Below are positions 1-10,825 of a stretch of 64,000 bases of DNA, piece by piece (position 1 is the first letter of the stretch; each line of letters begins with the position of its first letter). The translations under genes were made by a program, and so were the position numbers. The DNA is from Prasinococcaceae sp. CCMP 1430. Its lineage: Eukaryota > Prasinodermophyta > Palmophyllophyceae > Prasinococcales > Prasinococcaceae. The stretch is from assembly GCA_013416795.1 (NCBI GenBank), contig RQSC01000027.1, positions 639,114 to 703,113 of the forward strand, given 5' to 3'. The notes below the pieces were generated by a model that saw only the letters and a program-made list of their open reading frames with translations, had not been told where the DNA came from and ran no database searches.

Positions 1-370
1 AGATACAAGGACCACTGAGAGGCCGAGAGCCACGTTCGCACCCGTCGCCAGCGCCGCCTGCGCCATCCCGCGGTGCTGACCCACAGGAGGGTTTCGGGAA
101 GCTCATGGGGCGCCTGCGTGGCCGCCCGCACGACCGCGTGGGCGAGCGGGTGGTGCTGCATCGCGGGAACGGTCGGCGGCGCGGCGCGCGCGACGCGCGG
201 CACGCCCACGCACCTACGAGATAGATTGGCACGCCATCGATGTGCGGCTTGAGCGCGGCAGCCTTGGTGTCGAGCGCCGACTCGCCAGCGTCCGCGGCGG
301 CGGCCGCGCAGCTCCGGCCCTCTGCGGCAGTGGTACGGTATGAACTCGTTTCCTGACAGTGCATTAGTGA
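1..370 (-). other. Possible 3' exons of a gene running off the left edge
   Basis: On the minus strand, two short protein-like stretches are visible. One (about 345-225) ends in a segment reading HIDGVPIYL just before a GTAGGTGCG donor-like site. The other (about 85-1) reads as a hydrophobic stretch beginning GMAQAALATG and runs off the window after an acceptor-like GTCAG. A third frame between them (about 165-75) contains HELPETLL. No single frame joins them without an intron or a one-base shift. I do not recognise the family; the hydrophobic stretch suggests a membrane protein. Treat it as a weak partial gene. Confidence 0.22.
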
Positions 371-382
371 GCGGACTCAGCA

Positions 383-570
383 AGCTAGTACTAGACTAGT
401 CCTATCCGGATAGTACTCTCTAGCTAGCTAGACTAGCTAGAGACTAGTGACTAGTCTCGACTAGTCTAGCTAGCTAGTCTCTGGAGTCACTCTAGTCCTA
501 GTAGTCTACTAGAGTGGGTGGGGACTAGGACTCGCTAGCTAGACTAGTCTCTAGCTAGCTAGTGACTAGT
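383..570. repeat. CTAG-dense low-complexity block
   Basis: About two dozen CTAG tetramers occur in under 200 bases, interspersed with ACTAGT and GTCTC variants. It is much less GC-rich than its surroundings and strongly self-complementary at short scale. It abuts the left inverted repeat of the 566-2995 interval, whose outermost four bases are also CTAG. Confidence 0.85.
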
Positions 571-631
571 GTTCGGCTCAAAATGTGACGTGTTGCAATT
601 TTTGGGCGGCGACTACATCCAGCTCGCTGCG
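566..631 (+). repeat. Left copy of 66-bp inverted repeat (copy 1 of a dispersed family)
   Basis: These 66 bases match the reverse complement of 2930-2995 at 62 positions by direct alignment. Both copies have CTAG at their outer ends, then TGT(T/C)CGG, and a conserved core containing CAAAATGTGACGTG and GGGCGGCG. A more diverged third copy lies at 53277-53375. The arrangement resembles terminal inverted repeats of a DNA transposon with CTAG as a possible four-base target duplication, but no transposase is seen inside. Confidence 0.75.
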
Positions 632-759
632 TCTCGCTCTGGCCCTAGAGCTCGCTCTGCTTGCAGGCTCGGCGAAATCTCCTCTTAGCTGTAAATCGTA
701 CAGTACCCCCTAATAACAATAGATAGGCCATTGGCACATGAGATTTCGGCACTTGGACA

Positions 760-1867
760 TTAGCGAGCCTCTGGTGTGGGCATGCAAGGTCCAGGAATCT
801 TGTGCTTGTTCGTAGCACGCTCAGCTCGACTGCTTGCTGCGTTCCTTACCGTCCTCACGCTGCCAAGCACTCGTACCTCAGGTCCAGTATCTAGTCGTTC
901 CAAGAGATGCAGGAAGGCGTCGGTATCATTGAGGAAACCTGATCGTGAAGTTGGCGCCTCAACTCCCTCTCCTTCAAGATGTCTCCGGGCGTGTCGATGA
1001 TATATCTGCGTTGAATCTACGGTGATAGGGTCCCAGTTTCTACTCCCGGTCTTGGCATGGCGATCAAAGGTGTTGGGTACCAGATTGTGCCGCAGCGGCA
1101 CGCCAACCGCGCGCAGGATTCTCAACAGCTCTACGCCCGGCTCTTGCCCCCGTACCATTTGATCGTGCAACGCCACAACATAGGATGCATTCGATGCTCG
1201 CAGGCGCGCCACGTTTGTCATGGTGACACGAGCGAGCACCGATAGTGGGTTCTCAGGAGCTCCATGGCTCCAACCATACGCTGGCTGTAGAGGAGAACGT
1301 TTAGAACATAGGTCCGGTCCCGGTCAGCCACCAGGGCATTCAAAAGCGGCTCGGCAACATATGGGTTGGACTGGGACCCACTTCACTTACCTGCAAGAGC
1401 CCATCAGGGGTAATCGTATTTTCCCACGGTTTGTTTTGCATTGATTCCCACCAGTGCTCGTAGCGTCTCACAATCAAGACGGTTATCACGCGCGAGTCGA
1501 GCAGCGATTGCTGTACCATACCATGCTTTGGCTGCCTCGCAACTCTTCCGTCCTCATCTCGGAACTCGTGCATGCTCTTCAAAACTGGTAGCACGCCGAG
1601 GCGCACACCGTCATCCCGCGCGCCAGGAGCAACTTCGCTTGCCCCGTTCCGCATCAGCAAGCAGTGGAGCCAGTTGGTGCCACTGTTGTGAAAGCCAAGC
1701 ACAAAGACACTCCCGAGCTCGTCGAACGAGCCCGCGTTCGCCACGCTTGCGCCACCGGCGGAAGGGATTGTACACAGCGACGCAGCTGCGATATGTAGCA
1801 GCGTGAGCGCCAGAGCGGCCGCACGGGCGCGCCGGCCGTCGAGTTTGCTGTGCCACCAAGCCTTCAT
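760..1867 (-). CDS. Sulfotransferase-like type II membrane protein (2 exons)
   Basis: The reading is join(1391..1867, 760..1284) on the minus strand. The intron 1285-1390 has a GTAAGT donor and a CTCTACAG acceptor, and both exons are in phase 0, giving about 333 residues. The N-terminus has a basic start followed by a hydrophobic stretch (about residues 16-35), consistent with a Golgi signal anchor. The segment VFVLGFHNSGTNWL (about residues 54-67) matches the 5'-phosphosulfate loop of PAPS-dependent sulfotransferases (G-x-x-x-S-G-T-x-W-L). A later VIVRRYEHWWESM-like segment fits the region after the 3'-phosphate site. The acceptor substrate cannot be told. The gene sits alone inside the inverted-repeat-bounded interval 566-2995. 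A cargo gene or a repeat landing on both sides by chance are both possible. Confidence 0.6.
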
Positions 1868-2929
1868 CGCGCACCTGCGCGCCTGTATGTGCCTTCAAAG
1901 CGCCACCGCCCGCCACTCGCAGAGTGATGTGCCCCGCCGATTCAGGACAGGCGCGAGCACGAGTGCCGCGAGCCGCGGCACCAGGGGGCAGCGCGGGCGG
2001 CTGGCGCGGGGTAGGCTGCCGGCAGTGCCCCAGTCACAGCAGCCCCCAGGCACTCAGCGGTGCTCGTTTTGCTAGGCGCCCGACCTCGCGCGCACCTCGG
2101 GACAAGCGCACGCGAGTCGTTTTCAGACGATGCGTCCCGCGCGGCAGCCGGTGCACCGCACGCAGTGCCGTAGCTATGGCGCACGCCTGCAGCAGCAGGC
2201 ACACACGAGTTCTTGACTGCTGCTTGAGCGGGCACTCGCACACCCACAAAGCGCACGCACAAGAGGCGCCGCCGCCGCGGGAGATCCAGCAGTGCTTGCC
2301 CCCGGGGGGCGCTGCGAACTCGTCAGGCGTGGTGAGGTGGGCGAGAGCAGCGTCGCGGCGGTGGCGTCGCGCCGCACAAGCAACGCCGCACAAATAGCCC
2401 CCCCCTCGTCGCGTCGCACAAGCAACGCCGCACAAACAGCACCCCCCTCGTCGCGTCGCACAAGCAACGCCGCACAAACAGCCTCGTCGCGCCGCACAAG
2501 CAACGCCGCACGACCCCCCCATTGCTGCGTACAGACGCACACCTCGGTGCCTCGACAGCACGTCCCCACGCGCATGGCAGCACATACCTTTGAACGCGCC
2601 TTTCTTAAACGCTCTCACGAGACCGGAGACACCGAGGAACGAGTACGGTAGCAGCACCGAGCGCCCGGACGCCTCGACCACGAGGGGTAGCCCTGAGCTA
2701 TCGGCGTGCGCGGTCCCCTCACCAAGGTGTTTTGTGTGCGTGCTATGGCACCCCTTGCCCTAATTTCACTTTTGCGCGTGTCCGGGTGGCCGCGCATTGA
2801 CAAGGTCAAAATCAACGTAAACCACCATCGACGAGGGCGCCCCCTTCCCCCGCGAGGGGCGGAATCGCGCTTAGTTCCATATGGAGATGGGCGAGAGGGC
2901 CCCGAAACGCCCCTCGGCGGCGGCTGGAT
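1868..2929. other. Intergenic region with no confident gene
   Basis: Several overlapping open frames exist but most are shadows of GC-rich sequence. One minus-strand stretch (about 2710-2584) reads like protein (VEASGRSVLLPYSFLGVSG) and ends at a GGTATG donor-like site. It could be a single exon of an unidentified gene, but no partner exon was found. The minisatellite at 2363-2520 lies within it. Confidence 0.5.
2363..2520. repeat. Four-unit minisatellite
   Basis: Four direct repeats of 34-43 bases (2363-2405, 2406-2448, 2449-2482, 2483-2520) share the core GTCGCACAAGCAACGCCGCA with small changes. They differ mainly in the length of the C-rich linker. One minus-strand frame reads through all units as a cysteine-rich CGVACA(A/T)RRG repeat. 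The absence of a recognisable host protein argues against coding. Confidence 0.85.
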
Positions 2930-2995
2930 CGCAGCGAGCTGGATGTAGCCGCCGCCCAAAAATTGCGACACGTCACATTTTGACCCGGACACTAG
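2888..2995 (-). repeat. Right copy of the dispersed inverted repeat (copy 2)
   Basis: Bases 2930-2995 are the inverted counterpart of 566-631 (62 of 66 identical). Inward of that, 2888-2929 (GGGCGAGAGGGCC, AAACGC and CTCGGCGGC blocks) is shared with copy 3 at 53277-53375 but only weakly with copy 1. The end reads CCGGACACTAG, matching the outer CTAG of copy 1. Confidence 0.75.
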
Positions 2996-3586
2996 GGTGT
3001 CACAATGCCTAAAAGAATTTATTTTGATTTTAGGGGCAATTTCGCTCGATAATTCGCTCGGCGTCGACCAAATTGAGTTCATTTCGATATGCAATCGACG
3101 CCTTTTACGCCTCCGATTTTCGGCGGAAAATGCCGCTGCGCGCCGACCGACGCCTACGTATGGGCTTGGATGGGTTGAAGTTCGGCCGTTTCTTCATAGC
3201 TTCCATAATTTTTGGGCATAAATTCTTGCGTCGGCCGAGAATTTATGCCATTACCCTGTGTGGACGTGACCGTGTATGCCAATGCCGCTCGCGCGGGTAG
3301 ATCGTTCCCGCACCCACACACCGCGTGCAATTTGGCCTTCCGATTCCGATTCCGTGACCTGCACCATCATCTGACGGCCTTACAAACTACACCATCAATT
3401 ATTTTGTCGGTCGCCGCCCGCGTGAGCGCGCGCCGCACGGCCGACCTCGCCCCGCCGAGTGGATAAAAAAGAAGATGAGGCGGGGCGCGACGCGGCGCGG
3501 CGCGTGCGCTCAGCGCGTGGTGCGCCACAGGACTGCGCGCGCGGCGCATGAGGGGTGGGCGGGTAGAGGAACGGCGCCGACGACAG
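2996..3586. other. AT-richer intergenic stretch upstream of the KMO-like gene
   Basis: No gene is seen. The segment 2996-3250 is clearly less GC-rich than its surroundings and contains the perfect hairpin at 3215-3249. The rest is probably the promoter or an unidentified 5' exon of the downstream monooxygenase gene. Confidence 0.5.
3215..3249. repeat. Perfect 12-bp hairpin with 11-nt loop
   Basis: GGCATAAATTCT at 3215-3226 is exactly complementary to AGAATTTATGCC at 3238-3249, separated by an 11-base GC-rich loop. No coding signal overlaps it and no U-tract follows it, so it does not look like a simple terminator. Confidence 0.8.
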
Positions 3587-5311
3587 GTCCAGGCGGTCGA
3601 AATCGTCCTGCGAGGACGCGGCGCGTGATGCGGTGGTGGTCGGCGGGGGGCCCGCGGGGCTTGCCGCGGCGCTCATGCTGCGCCAGCGCGGCTTCGCGCC
3701 CGTGCATGTCTTTGAGCGCCTCCCACCGCCCCCAGCGCCACGAGACGAGGTCTACTCGGAGCAGCCGGAACGAAGTTACAATCTCGGCCTGGGCGCTCGC
3801 GGGCAGAAGGCACTCGCCGCGCTGGGCGCTGCCGATGCGGTGGACGCATTCTGCGCGCGAGTGGTCGGGCGGCAGGATTGGGACGCGCAGGGAAACTCCA
3901 CCGTCAAACTGCAGACCGCTGAAAAGGGCTACACGACGAAGGTACGGCACGGCGCGCGCTCGCACTTCGGCGCCAGGCGCCGCCCGGCCGCGCCGTCCAC
4001 ACGGCGTCGCTGACTCCCTGCACCCAATGACGCGACCTGCATCACGGCCACGCAGTGCATCCAACGCGACAGGCTTGCGGCAGTGCTGAGGGATGTGTGT
4101 GAGGCCGACGAGCACATAACGGTGCGATACGGCATGCACGCCCAAGTCGAGTGGCCAGCGGGTAGCGCGGCGGAGGCGGCGCGCTCTGGTGGGACGCGCG
4201 TGACGCTGGCGCCGACGGAGTGCGCGGCCTCTGCTGGCAGCCACGACGAGAGTGAAGGCGAAGGGGCGCAGGGCGCGACCGAGGTATTCGAGCCCTTCCT
4301 GCTGGTTGGTGCTGACGGAGTCGGTAGCGCAGTGCGCGACGCGATGGAGCGCGAGGGCGTGGTGAAGCACACACGCTTCGAGGACACCAACGTTCGGCGA
4401 TACAAGACCATCCCGCTCCACCCGGACCTGGCTTCGGATCCTTCGCAATGGCGAAAGGACCTGAACCTGAGCGCGCGCTCGCGCGGAGGTGGCGGGAAGG
4501 ATCAGATCGTGCTTGAGGTACTGCCGACTGCCGAGGGCGTAGGCGTTGGCGTCGCGCTGTTCAAGCCGGGCAACACCGCCATCGCGGACGCCGACACCGC
4601 TGACGGCGCGGAGGCGCTCTTCAATGAGCACTTTCCTCAATTCAAGGAGGTAATTCCCCCGGGAGCGTACGCGAGATTTGCGGCGCAACCCGAGCAGAAG
4701 CTCCCCACGTTCTCCTACGTAGCGCCAAGACTGCACGCGCGAGGCACGGTGCTCGTGGGAGACTCAATAAAGTACGCGTGTGCGCCCCCGCGCGCGTGTG
4801 CATGACGTGCAGCTTGAGGAGCGCTGACGGCGACGCGCCCGATGCGCGCACTGTCAGGTCGGTGAAGCCGTACTTTGGCATGGGCGTGAACAGCGCGCTG
4901 CAGGACGTCACCATTCTTGGCGAGTGCCTGAGCGCTGCCGACGGGGACAGGGACGAGGAAGCGCTCAACGGCGCGCTCGCGGCGTACTCTGCGCGCCACG
5001 CGCGGGATGCTAAGGCACTTGTGACGATGAGCAAGAGCTTTGACGGAGGTTTTGCCACCTTCGTACTTCCCATCATACTCGATTCAATCTTCAACAAGGC
5101 CATGCCTTCGCTCTTCGCCCCCAATGGCATCAGGATGCTGCAGGACGATTCAAGAACCTTCTCGCAGGCGGCGGCGATCAAGCGCCGTGATCGGGTGCTC
5201 CAGGTGGCCATCCTGGCCACCGTGCTCGCGTGTGCGTGCAGGGCGTTGTGGTGGGCGGGCTGCTCGCTCGCGAGCCTGGTTCTGCCTCGGCTGCTCGGTG
5301 TCACAGGATGA
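3587..5311 (+). CDS. KMO: Kynurenine 3-monooxygenase-like FAD monooxygenase
   Basis: The reading is join(<3587..3941, 4056..4771, 4858..5311). Both introns keep phase (GTACGG donor/CGCAG acceptor; GTACGC donor/GTCAG acceptor). An N-terminal VVVGGGPAGLAAAL segment is the dinucleotide-binding Rossmann motif. LLVGADGVGSAVR matches the GD/DG motif, and VLVGDS followed after the intron by VKPYFGMGVNSALQD matches the FAD-ribityl region of KMO. The C-terminus ends in a hydrophobic anchor, as in mitochondrial outer-membrane KMO. KMO hydroxylates L-kynurenine to 3-hydroxykynurenine with NADPH and O2. No in-frame ATG precedes the FAD motif after an upstream TAG, so a 5' exon is missing from this model. 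A related FAD hydroxylase of other specificity is possible; the nearby TDO and KYNU-HAAO genes favour KMO. Confidence 0.7.
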
Positions 5312-5486
5312 TGGATCAATCCTCTCCGCACCTTCGTTCGTCGTATGGACGCGTGCACGCCATTGCTGCAGCGTGGACACGAGGGACTCGCGTCAAGCGT
5401 GCTACTTTTTCTTTAAATGCTGGGATCCAAAGTTCAACACATGAAAACATGAATCGGTACTTGTACGGGAGGAGCGACACCGCGCG

Positions 5487-8400
5487 TCACTCCACCATGT
5501 TGGAGATCGGTGCGCGATCCATCGCATCTGCCGCGCCGCGTGCCTTCTGCACGATTTCCTTCGGTATGAACGGCAGGCTAGGCAGCTGCAGCAGCAGCTC
5601 GCGCACGCGGCGCAACACGCGAGCGAGGTCACCCTCGTCGAGCCCACCGCACGCCGACATGAGCTCCTTGAACTCAACGCCTGCGGCCCACGCCTCCACC
5701 GCGCCGACCATGCGCAGGTCAATCTCCGTCGCAGAGGTCACACCCTGGGCGCCCTGCGCCTCCTGAAGGGCCTCCAGCGTCGGCTCGAACGCCTCGAGCG
5801 CCAGCAAAACCTCTTCCGAAGGCGGCAGATTGCTCGATGCCATGCGCCCTCCGATGCTATCGGCTGTCACCAGTGCTGCTGCAAAGCCCGCGAAAGCGCC
5901 CTCCGTGAGGTGGTCTGCGGGGGCCTCGCGATCGGTGCCGGGTGCCAGCGCCAGCGCGAGCAGCAGGCCATTCGCACCCCGCAGGCGCGCGGCATTCTCG
6001 CCCAGCGGCGACAGCCGCCAGTTCTCCTGCCCTGGTTCGGCCATCGCATCCGGCCCTTCCTCCTCCTCCAGCACCTGCCTTGACAGCCCGCCCATGCTCT
6101 CAAGCACCTCGACTAAGAGCGTCGATTCGGGCACGCGGTGTGAGACGAGCGCAGCAAAGGCGAGCGAGCGGCACCGACATCACACGCGCGCGCGGGAGCG
6201 TTTGCAACGTGCGTCAGAGGGCGCATGCATGCCTAGACCCACGCGCGTGATTGGAAGGGCAACGCGATGCGCAGCGCACTCACCGTGCGCCATGAACTCT
6301 GCCCAACCCGCGGCGCCGTACGATGCCACGCGCTCTCGGAGCTCAGGCAAACGCCGCTCGAGCTCGCGCGCCTCGCGGAGCGCCTCAGATGCAGCCGCAG
6401 CACCTGCACGCAGTGCGGGCGTGGCGCCCTCAAGCGACGCCAATTCGTCGCGGGTGGCGGCCACGCGCTCGAGCTGGTCAGCGACCGCTCGTGCCAGCTC
6501 CGCGTTGGCGCCAGAAGTCCCCGCAGCGCCCGCGCTCTCGTCGAGCGCGTCGCCTTCGAGCGCCTCCGCCACGCCTTCCAGTGCTCCAGCCGCCGTGTCG
6601 GTCTCATTTTCGCACCGCCAGCACGGCGCCCCCGCCAGCGCGCCCTCGACTGGCTCCCATGAGAACGAGAGCTCGCCGGGGCAGGACGCGCGCAACAAGC
6701 CCGCTCGCCTGAAGTCGCCGGCCGCCTCACCAACACCGACGCCGTCACCGCTGTCTTCGCCGGGCGACTCAATGCCAGCGTCTGCGACGCTCGAGGGGCT
6801 CCCGGGGGCGAATTGTACCAATGCCGTAATACGCTCGGCGCCCACGTCGTACCACGCTCCGTCCACGCCCAGGCACGCAGCACGCGCGCCGGTGGCGCCG
6901 CTCACACCACCGCTCGCGCGGGCGAGCAGCGCCGGCAACTGGTCGACATAGCCGCCGTCGGCCCCGTCAACCTGGAGGCCGCTAAGGTCGAGCATGACAG
7001 CCGCGCCACCGGAGGCGTACGCCGCCAGCACGGCATCCGCGCGCGCACCAGCGGTGGCTTCGGCCTGCTGTGCGCGCAGCAAGGCAGCCGCTCGCTCCTC
7101 CTGCTGCAGCCGACCGCACGCGGCGGCATGCTTGCTCCAAATATGCTCGCCCACTGCCTCGGGCGCAGCCTGCGCGCGCCGGCGCGCTGCGCGCAGCGCT
7201 GCCTCGCACTCGTCGAGAGCAAGGACTGCCCTGCGGCGTCCCTCGCCGCCGAGGTAGTTGCCGAACGAGCGCTCGAGCAATGCACGCGCGCGCTTCGGCG
7301 GCAGACGCCGCAGCAGGCTCAGGACCATCCCATACGACACTGCGAATTGAGAGCTCATCGCCTCGGGTCCATCCTTGAGCACCCCGATCGCGGCGTCAGC
7401 TCCCTCGAAGGGGCTCTGACGCACCACGACATGGCCCATCGTGTCCTTGCCGCGTCGCCCCGCGCGCCCAGCCATCTGCAGCAAGGCGTTGCCTCCTAGC
7501 GTGGCATGCGTGCGCGCGCCCGTGCGCTTGCTCATGGTGTGCAGCACGGCGGTGCGCGCGGGCATGTTGAGGCCGGCCGCCAGCGTCTCCGTGGAGAACA
7601 CCACCTTCAGTCGTCCAGCGATGAATTGCTCTTCAACGAAGCGCTTCCAGGACGGGAGCATGCCCGCGTGGTGAGCTGCCACGCCGTTAAGAAGAGGGCC
7701 CCGTGCGCCCGCGCGCACGGCGCCTGGGTGCTCTGCATCAAACGCCTCGAGCGCGCGCTCGAGCGCCGCACGCTCGCCTGCATCCACCATCGGCTCCTCG
7801 CACGCGACGGCCGCGGCCTTCTCACAGCCGAAGCGGCTGAAGATGAACCACACCGCCGGCAGCATATCGCGCGCGCGCAGTTGGCGTAGTGTCGCACCCA
7901 CGGATGGCACGAGATCCTCCTCATCCTCGGGCGGATCGGCCGCGTGCGCGGCCATGAGCTGCTTCACCTGTGGGCTTGCTGCAGACGTCGAGCGGTACTC
8001 GAGGAGGGGGAGCAGACCGTCACCGGAGGGGAGCTCAACTGCCGACCTTTGTTTGCCGCGGCCTGGTTTCCTACTGCCTGCGCCGCCACCGCGCCCCGAG
8101 AAGCGCCCGCCGCCGCCCATGCCCCGCGTGTCGCTTCCGCCCGCGGCGCGCCGCGCCGCCTTCTTTTGCGCGGCGCGCAGGCTGCCCGGGCTGCGCGTCG
8201 AGAAGTGCCAGCGCAGCGGCACGGGTCGCCAGTCGGTAGTCACGAGCGACGTTGGGCCATGCACGCTGCGCATCCATTCGACGAGCTCGTGCGGGTTGCT
8301 CACAGTAGCGGACAGGCACACGAGCTGGACGTGGTCGGGGAGGTAGATAATTGTCTCCTCCCACGCTGTGCCGCGGTCGGCGTCCGAGATGTAGTGCACC

Positions 8401-9209
8401 TCATCCATGACCACGAAAGCGACATCGGCGAGGCGCGAGCGCTTCCCACTTTCCCGCGCGGCAGCGGGCGATGCACTGCGGCCGGATCTTGCGCTCGCGC
8501 CAGCGCTACTGTACAGCTCGTCGACGTCGTCGGGCATCGCCGCGAGTGCATCCGAGGCTTCAGCGCCCTCCGCACCCTCCTGCCCGGCGTCGCCCTTGCC
8601 TGCGTCGACCAATTCGCTGTACAGGATGTTCCTGAGGATCTCGGTGGTCATGACCACCACCGGGGCGTCCGGATTGATGGAGGCGTCGCCGGTCATGAGG
8701 CCAACATTGGCGTCGCCGAAGAGCTCGCGCAGGTCGGAGAGCTTTTGGTTCGAGAGCGCCTTGAGCGGCGTGGTGTACAGCAAGCGCTTCCCCGCGGCGA
8801 GCGCGGCGACGGCGGTGCCCTCCGCAATCATAGTCTTTCCACAGCCAGTGGGCGCAGACACGACCACCGATGCGCGCTCATCCCCCGTCACAGCCTCGAA
8901 AGCCTCGCGCTGGAAGGCGTCGGGCGCGTACGGGAAGACGGCGCACAGCTCGGCAGCTGTCGTCGCACCGCCGGCGCGTGCGCGGAGCACGTCGGCGGCG
9001 GCGGCCAGTGGGGCGTCAGATGCTGCCTGCGCCATCTCGATCTCTTCGTCCACCACGCGCTCCTCCGCCGCCGGTGCGCCATGGGCGGCAGCTGCCGCGA
9101 GCGGCGGACGCCGACGCGCCAGCGCTTGGCGCGCGCTCGGTGCGCGCAGCAGCGGCGCGGCGCGTGGCGCCCGGTCGCGCGCAGCCACCACGCGTGCCCG
9201 GTGCACCAT
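5487..9209 (-). CDS. ISE2: ISE2/Ski2-like DExH RNA helicase, probably organellar
   Basis: The reading is join(6284..9209, 5487..6112) on the minus strand, about 1183 residues. Intron 6113-6283 has a GTGAGT donor and a CTTAG acceptor, and phase is preserved. The first ~50 residues are Arg/Ala-rich and nearly free of acidic residues, as in a transit peptide. Walker A is SAPTGCGKT (about residues 118-126), the DExH box is MDEVHYI, motif III is LSATV, and motif VI contains QMAGRAGRRG. The second exon carries a DSHCT-type C-terminal domain (FKELMSACGGLDEGDLAR). Arabidopsis ISE2 is a chloroplast helicase for RNA processing and intercellular trafficking; this order of domains and the targeting-like start fit it best. 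A nuclear Mtr4/Ski2 paralogue is less likely because the Mtr4 arch is absent. An Ala/Gly-rich insertion separates motifs II and Ib. Confidence 0.82.
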
Positions 9210-9478
9210 GGCACACCCCCTGCTACAAACGCCCGAACCCCCTCTCCTACGCCCGCCCTCTTCCCTCTCCTTGCATGCACGCGCCGCGCGCGCTGTGTGG
9301 CCGCGTCCGCTCGGGCGCGCGCGCGCCTCGGATCTCTCCAAATCCGTTGCATGCACGGGCGCCGGCGGCACTCGTCGCGCTGTGCGCGCGCGCGCTTCGC
9401 TGAGCCAGGCGCACAACACATCCGGGCAAGTGCGCACGGAGGACTCTACAGGGAAGGAGGGGCCTGCTGTCGCCCGCG

Positions 9479-10712
9479 ATGGCCGACGTTGGAGTCGGCG
9501 GCCTCCGGCTGGCGACGGTGCGCACCGCGAGCGGCACGGCCGCGCGCGCGGCTGTCATCGACGCCCGGGCGCCGCGCACCAGCTCGGCAGTGGCGCACCC
9601 GCTGCCGTTTGCCGACGGCGCGGACGCGCTGCGTGCTTGGGCGGCGGCCGATGCCGAGCGCGCAGCGCGCGGCGATGCGCGCATGCCACCATCCCGGATG
9701 CTTCAGGAGGCACTGGATGGCTGCGACCCGGCGGGCGCCCTGCCACTCGCTGACGTGGAGCTCTTGCCGCCTGTGGCATCGTCGAGAAATGCCTTCGCCA
9801 TCGGGCTCAACTACGGAGAGCATGGTGCGCGCGAGAGCGCCATGCGGTCGGCAGAGCCTCACGCGATGGAACGCACGGAGCGGCGCGTGCCTCTGACGAT
9901 CGCTGACATCCCTGCGCGACTGCCCTGCCTCGCAGTCACCGAGGTGAAGGAGCGCTTCCAGGGCGACATCGTGCGCCGCGAGCGCCCCTCGCACCCCGTC
10001 GTCTTTACCAAGGCACAGACGGCGGCCGTCGGCGCGGGGGCTCCCATCGAGCTGCCTCCGCCGGCTGTCTCGTCCGAGGTCGACTACGAGGGCGAGCTCG
10101 GCGTTGTGCTGCTCAGGGGCGGGAAGGCGATTGAGAAAGAGCACGCGCTCGAGCACGTCTTCGGGTACTCTGTCATCAATGACGTCACCGCGCGCGACAT
10201 GCAGCGCAACCACCAGCAGTGGCATCTCGGAAAGTCGTGCGACACATTCATGCCCCACGGACCGTGCGTACCGGCGCGAGTGGTCTAGCGGAGTGGGCGT
10301 GACATAGGCCGCTGACATGCTGCGCGCCTCACGCGCGCGCGGGGCTCGACGCGCCCGACCCCAGCCAATGAAGCGCTGACCCGCAGCGCTGCGCGCGCAC
10401 GGCGGCGCCTGGGCTGCCTCGCGCAGGTGGGTGGTGCCCCGTGACGAGGTGGATCTGGCGGCGTGCCGCGTGCGCACGCATGTGAACGGCGAGCCGCGGC
10501 AGGACGGTGCGAACACGGATATGCTCTTCAGCGTCCCCGAGCTGATCGCAACGCTCTCGTTGGGCATGACGTTGGTCCCCGCGGATGTGATCGCCACCGG
10601 CACTCCAAAGGGAGTGGGCTCGGGGTTCGACCCACCACGATTTCTCAAGAAGGGCGACCGCGTCACGATAACCGTCGACGGTGTCGGGAAGCTCGAGAAC
10701 CCCGTGGTGTGA
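9479..10712 (+). CDS. Fumarylacetoacetate hydrolase (FAH) family protein, FAHD1-like
   Basis: The reading is join(9479..9824, 9936..10263, 10427..10712), about 319 residues. The second intron (10264-10426, GTGCGT...GCGCAG) splices to give GPWVVPRDEV, a family landmark. FAH motifs are GLNYGEH, PVVFTK, the metal-binding SSEVDYEGELGVVL (three acidic ligands), the VINDVTARDMQ helix and VIATGTPKGVG near the C-terminus. Family members hydrolyse or decarboxylate beta-diketo or oxaloacetate-type acids with Mg2+. The short single-domain form resembles FAHD1/acylpyruvase rather than tyrosine-pathway FAH. The first intron (9825-9935) is 111 nt without a stop, so an unspliced message would still be open and add 37 residues. 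The start ATG follows the divergent helicase promoter. Confidence 0.85.
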
Positions 10713-10825
10713 GCGCGCGCGCGGCGGCGCACACCTGTAATCAATGCTGTGTACAATACGCCGCCGCTCGCACGTGCACGCGAGCGCGCATCGCCCCGTC
10801 GCATCTGCACTTCCATTGCCATCGC

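Noticed and set aside
7944-9896. 650-codon plus-strand ORF antisense to the ISE2-like helicase
   Set aside because: It is the shadow of a real gene: Arg/Ala/His-rich, no motifs, and overlaps both strands' true genes.
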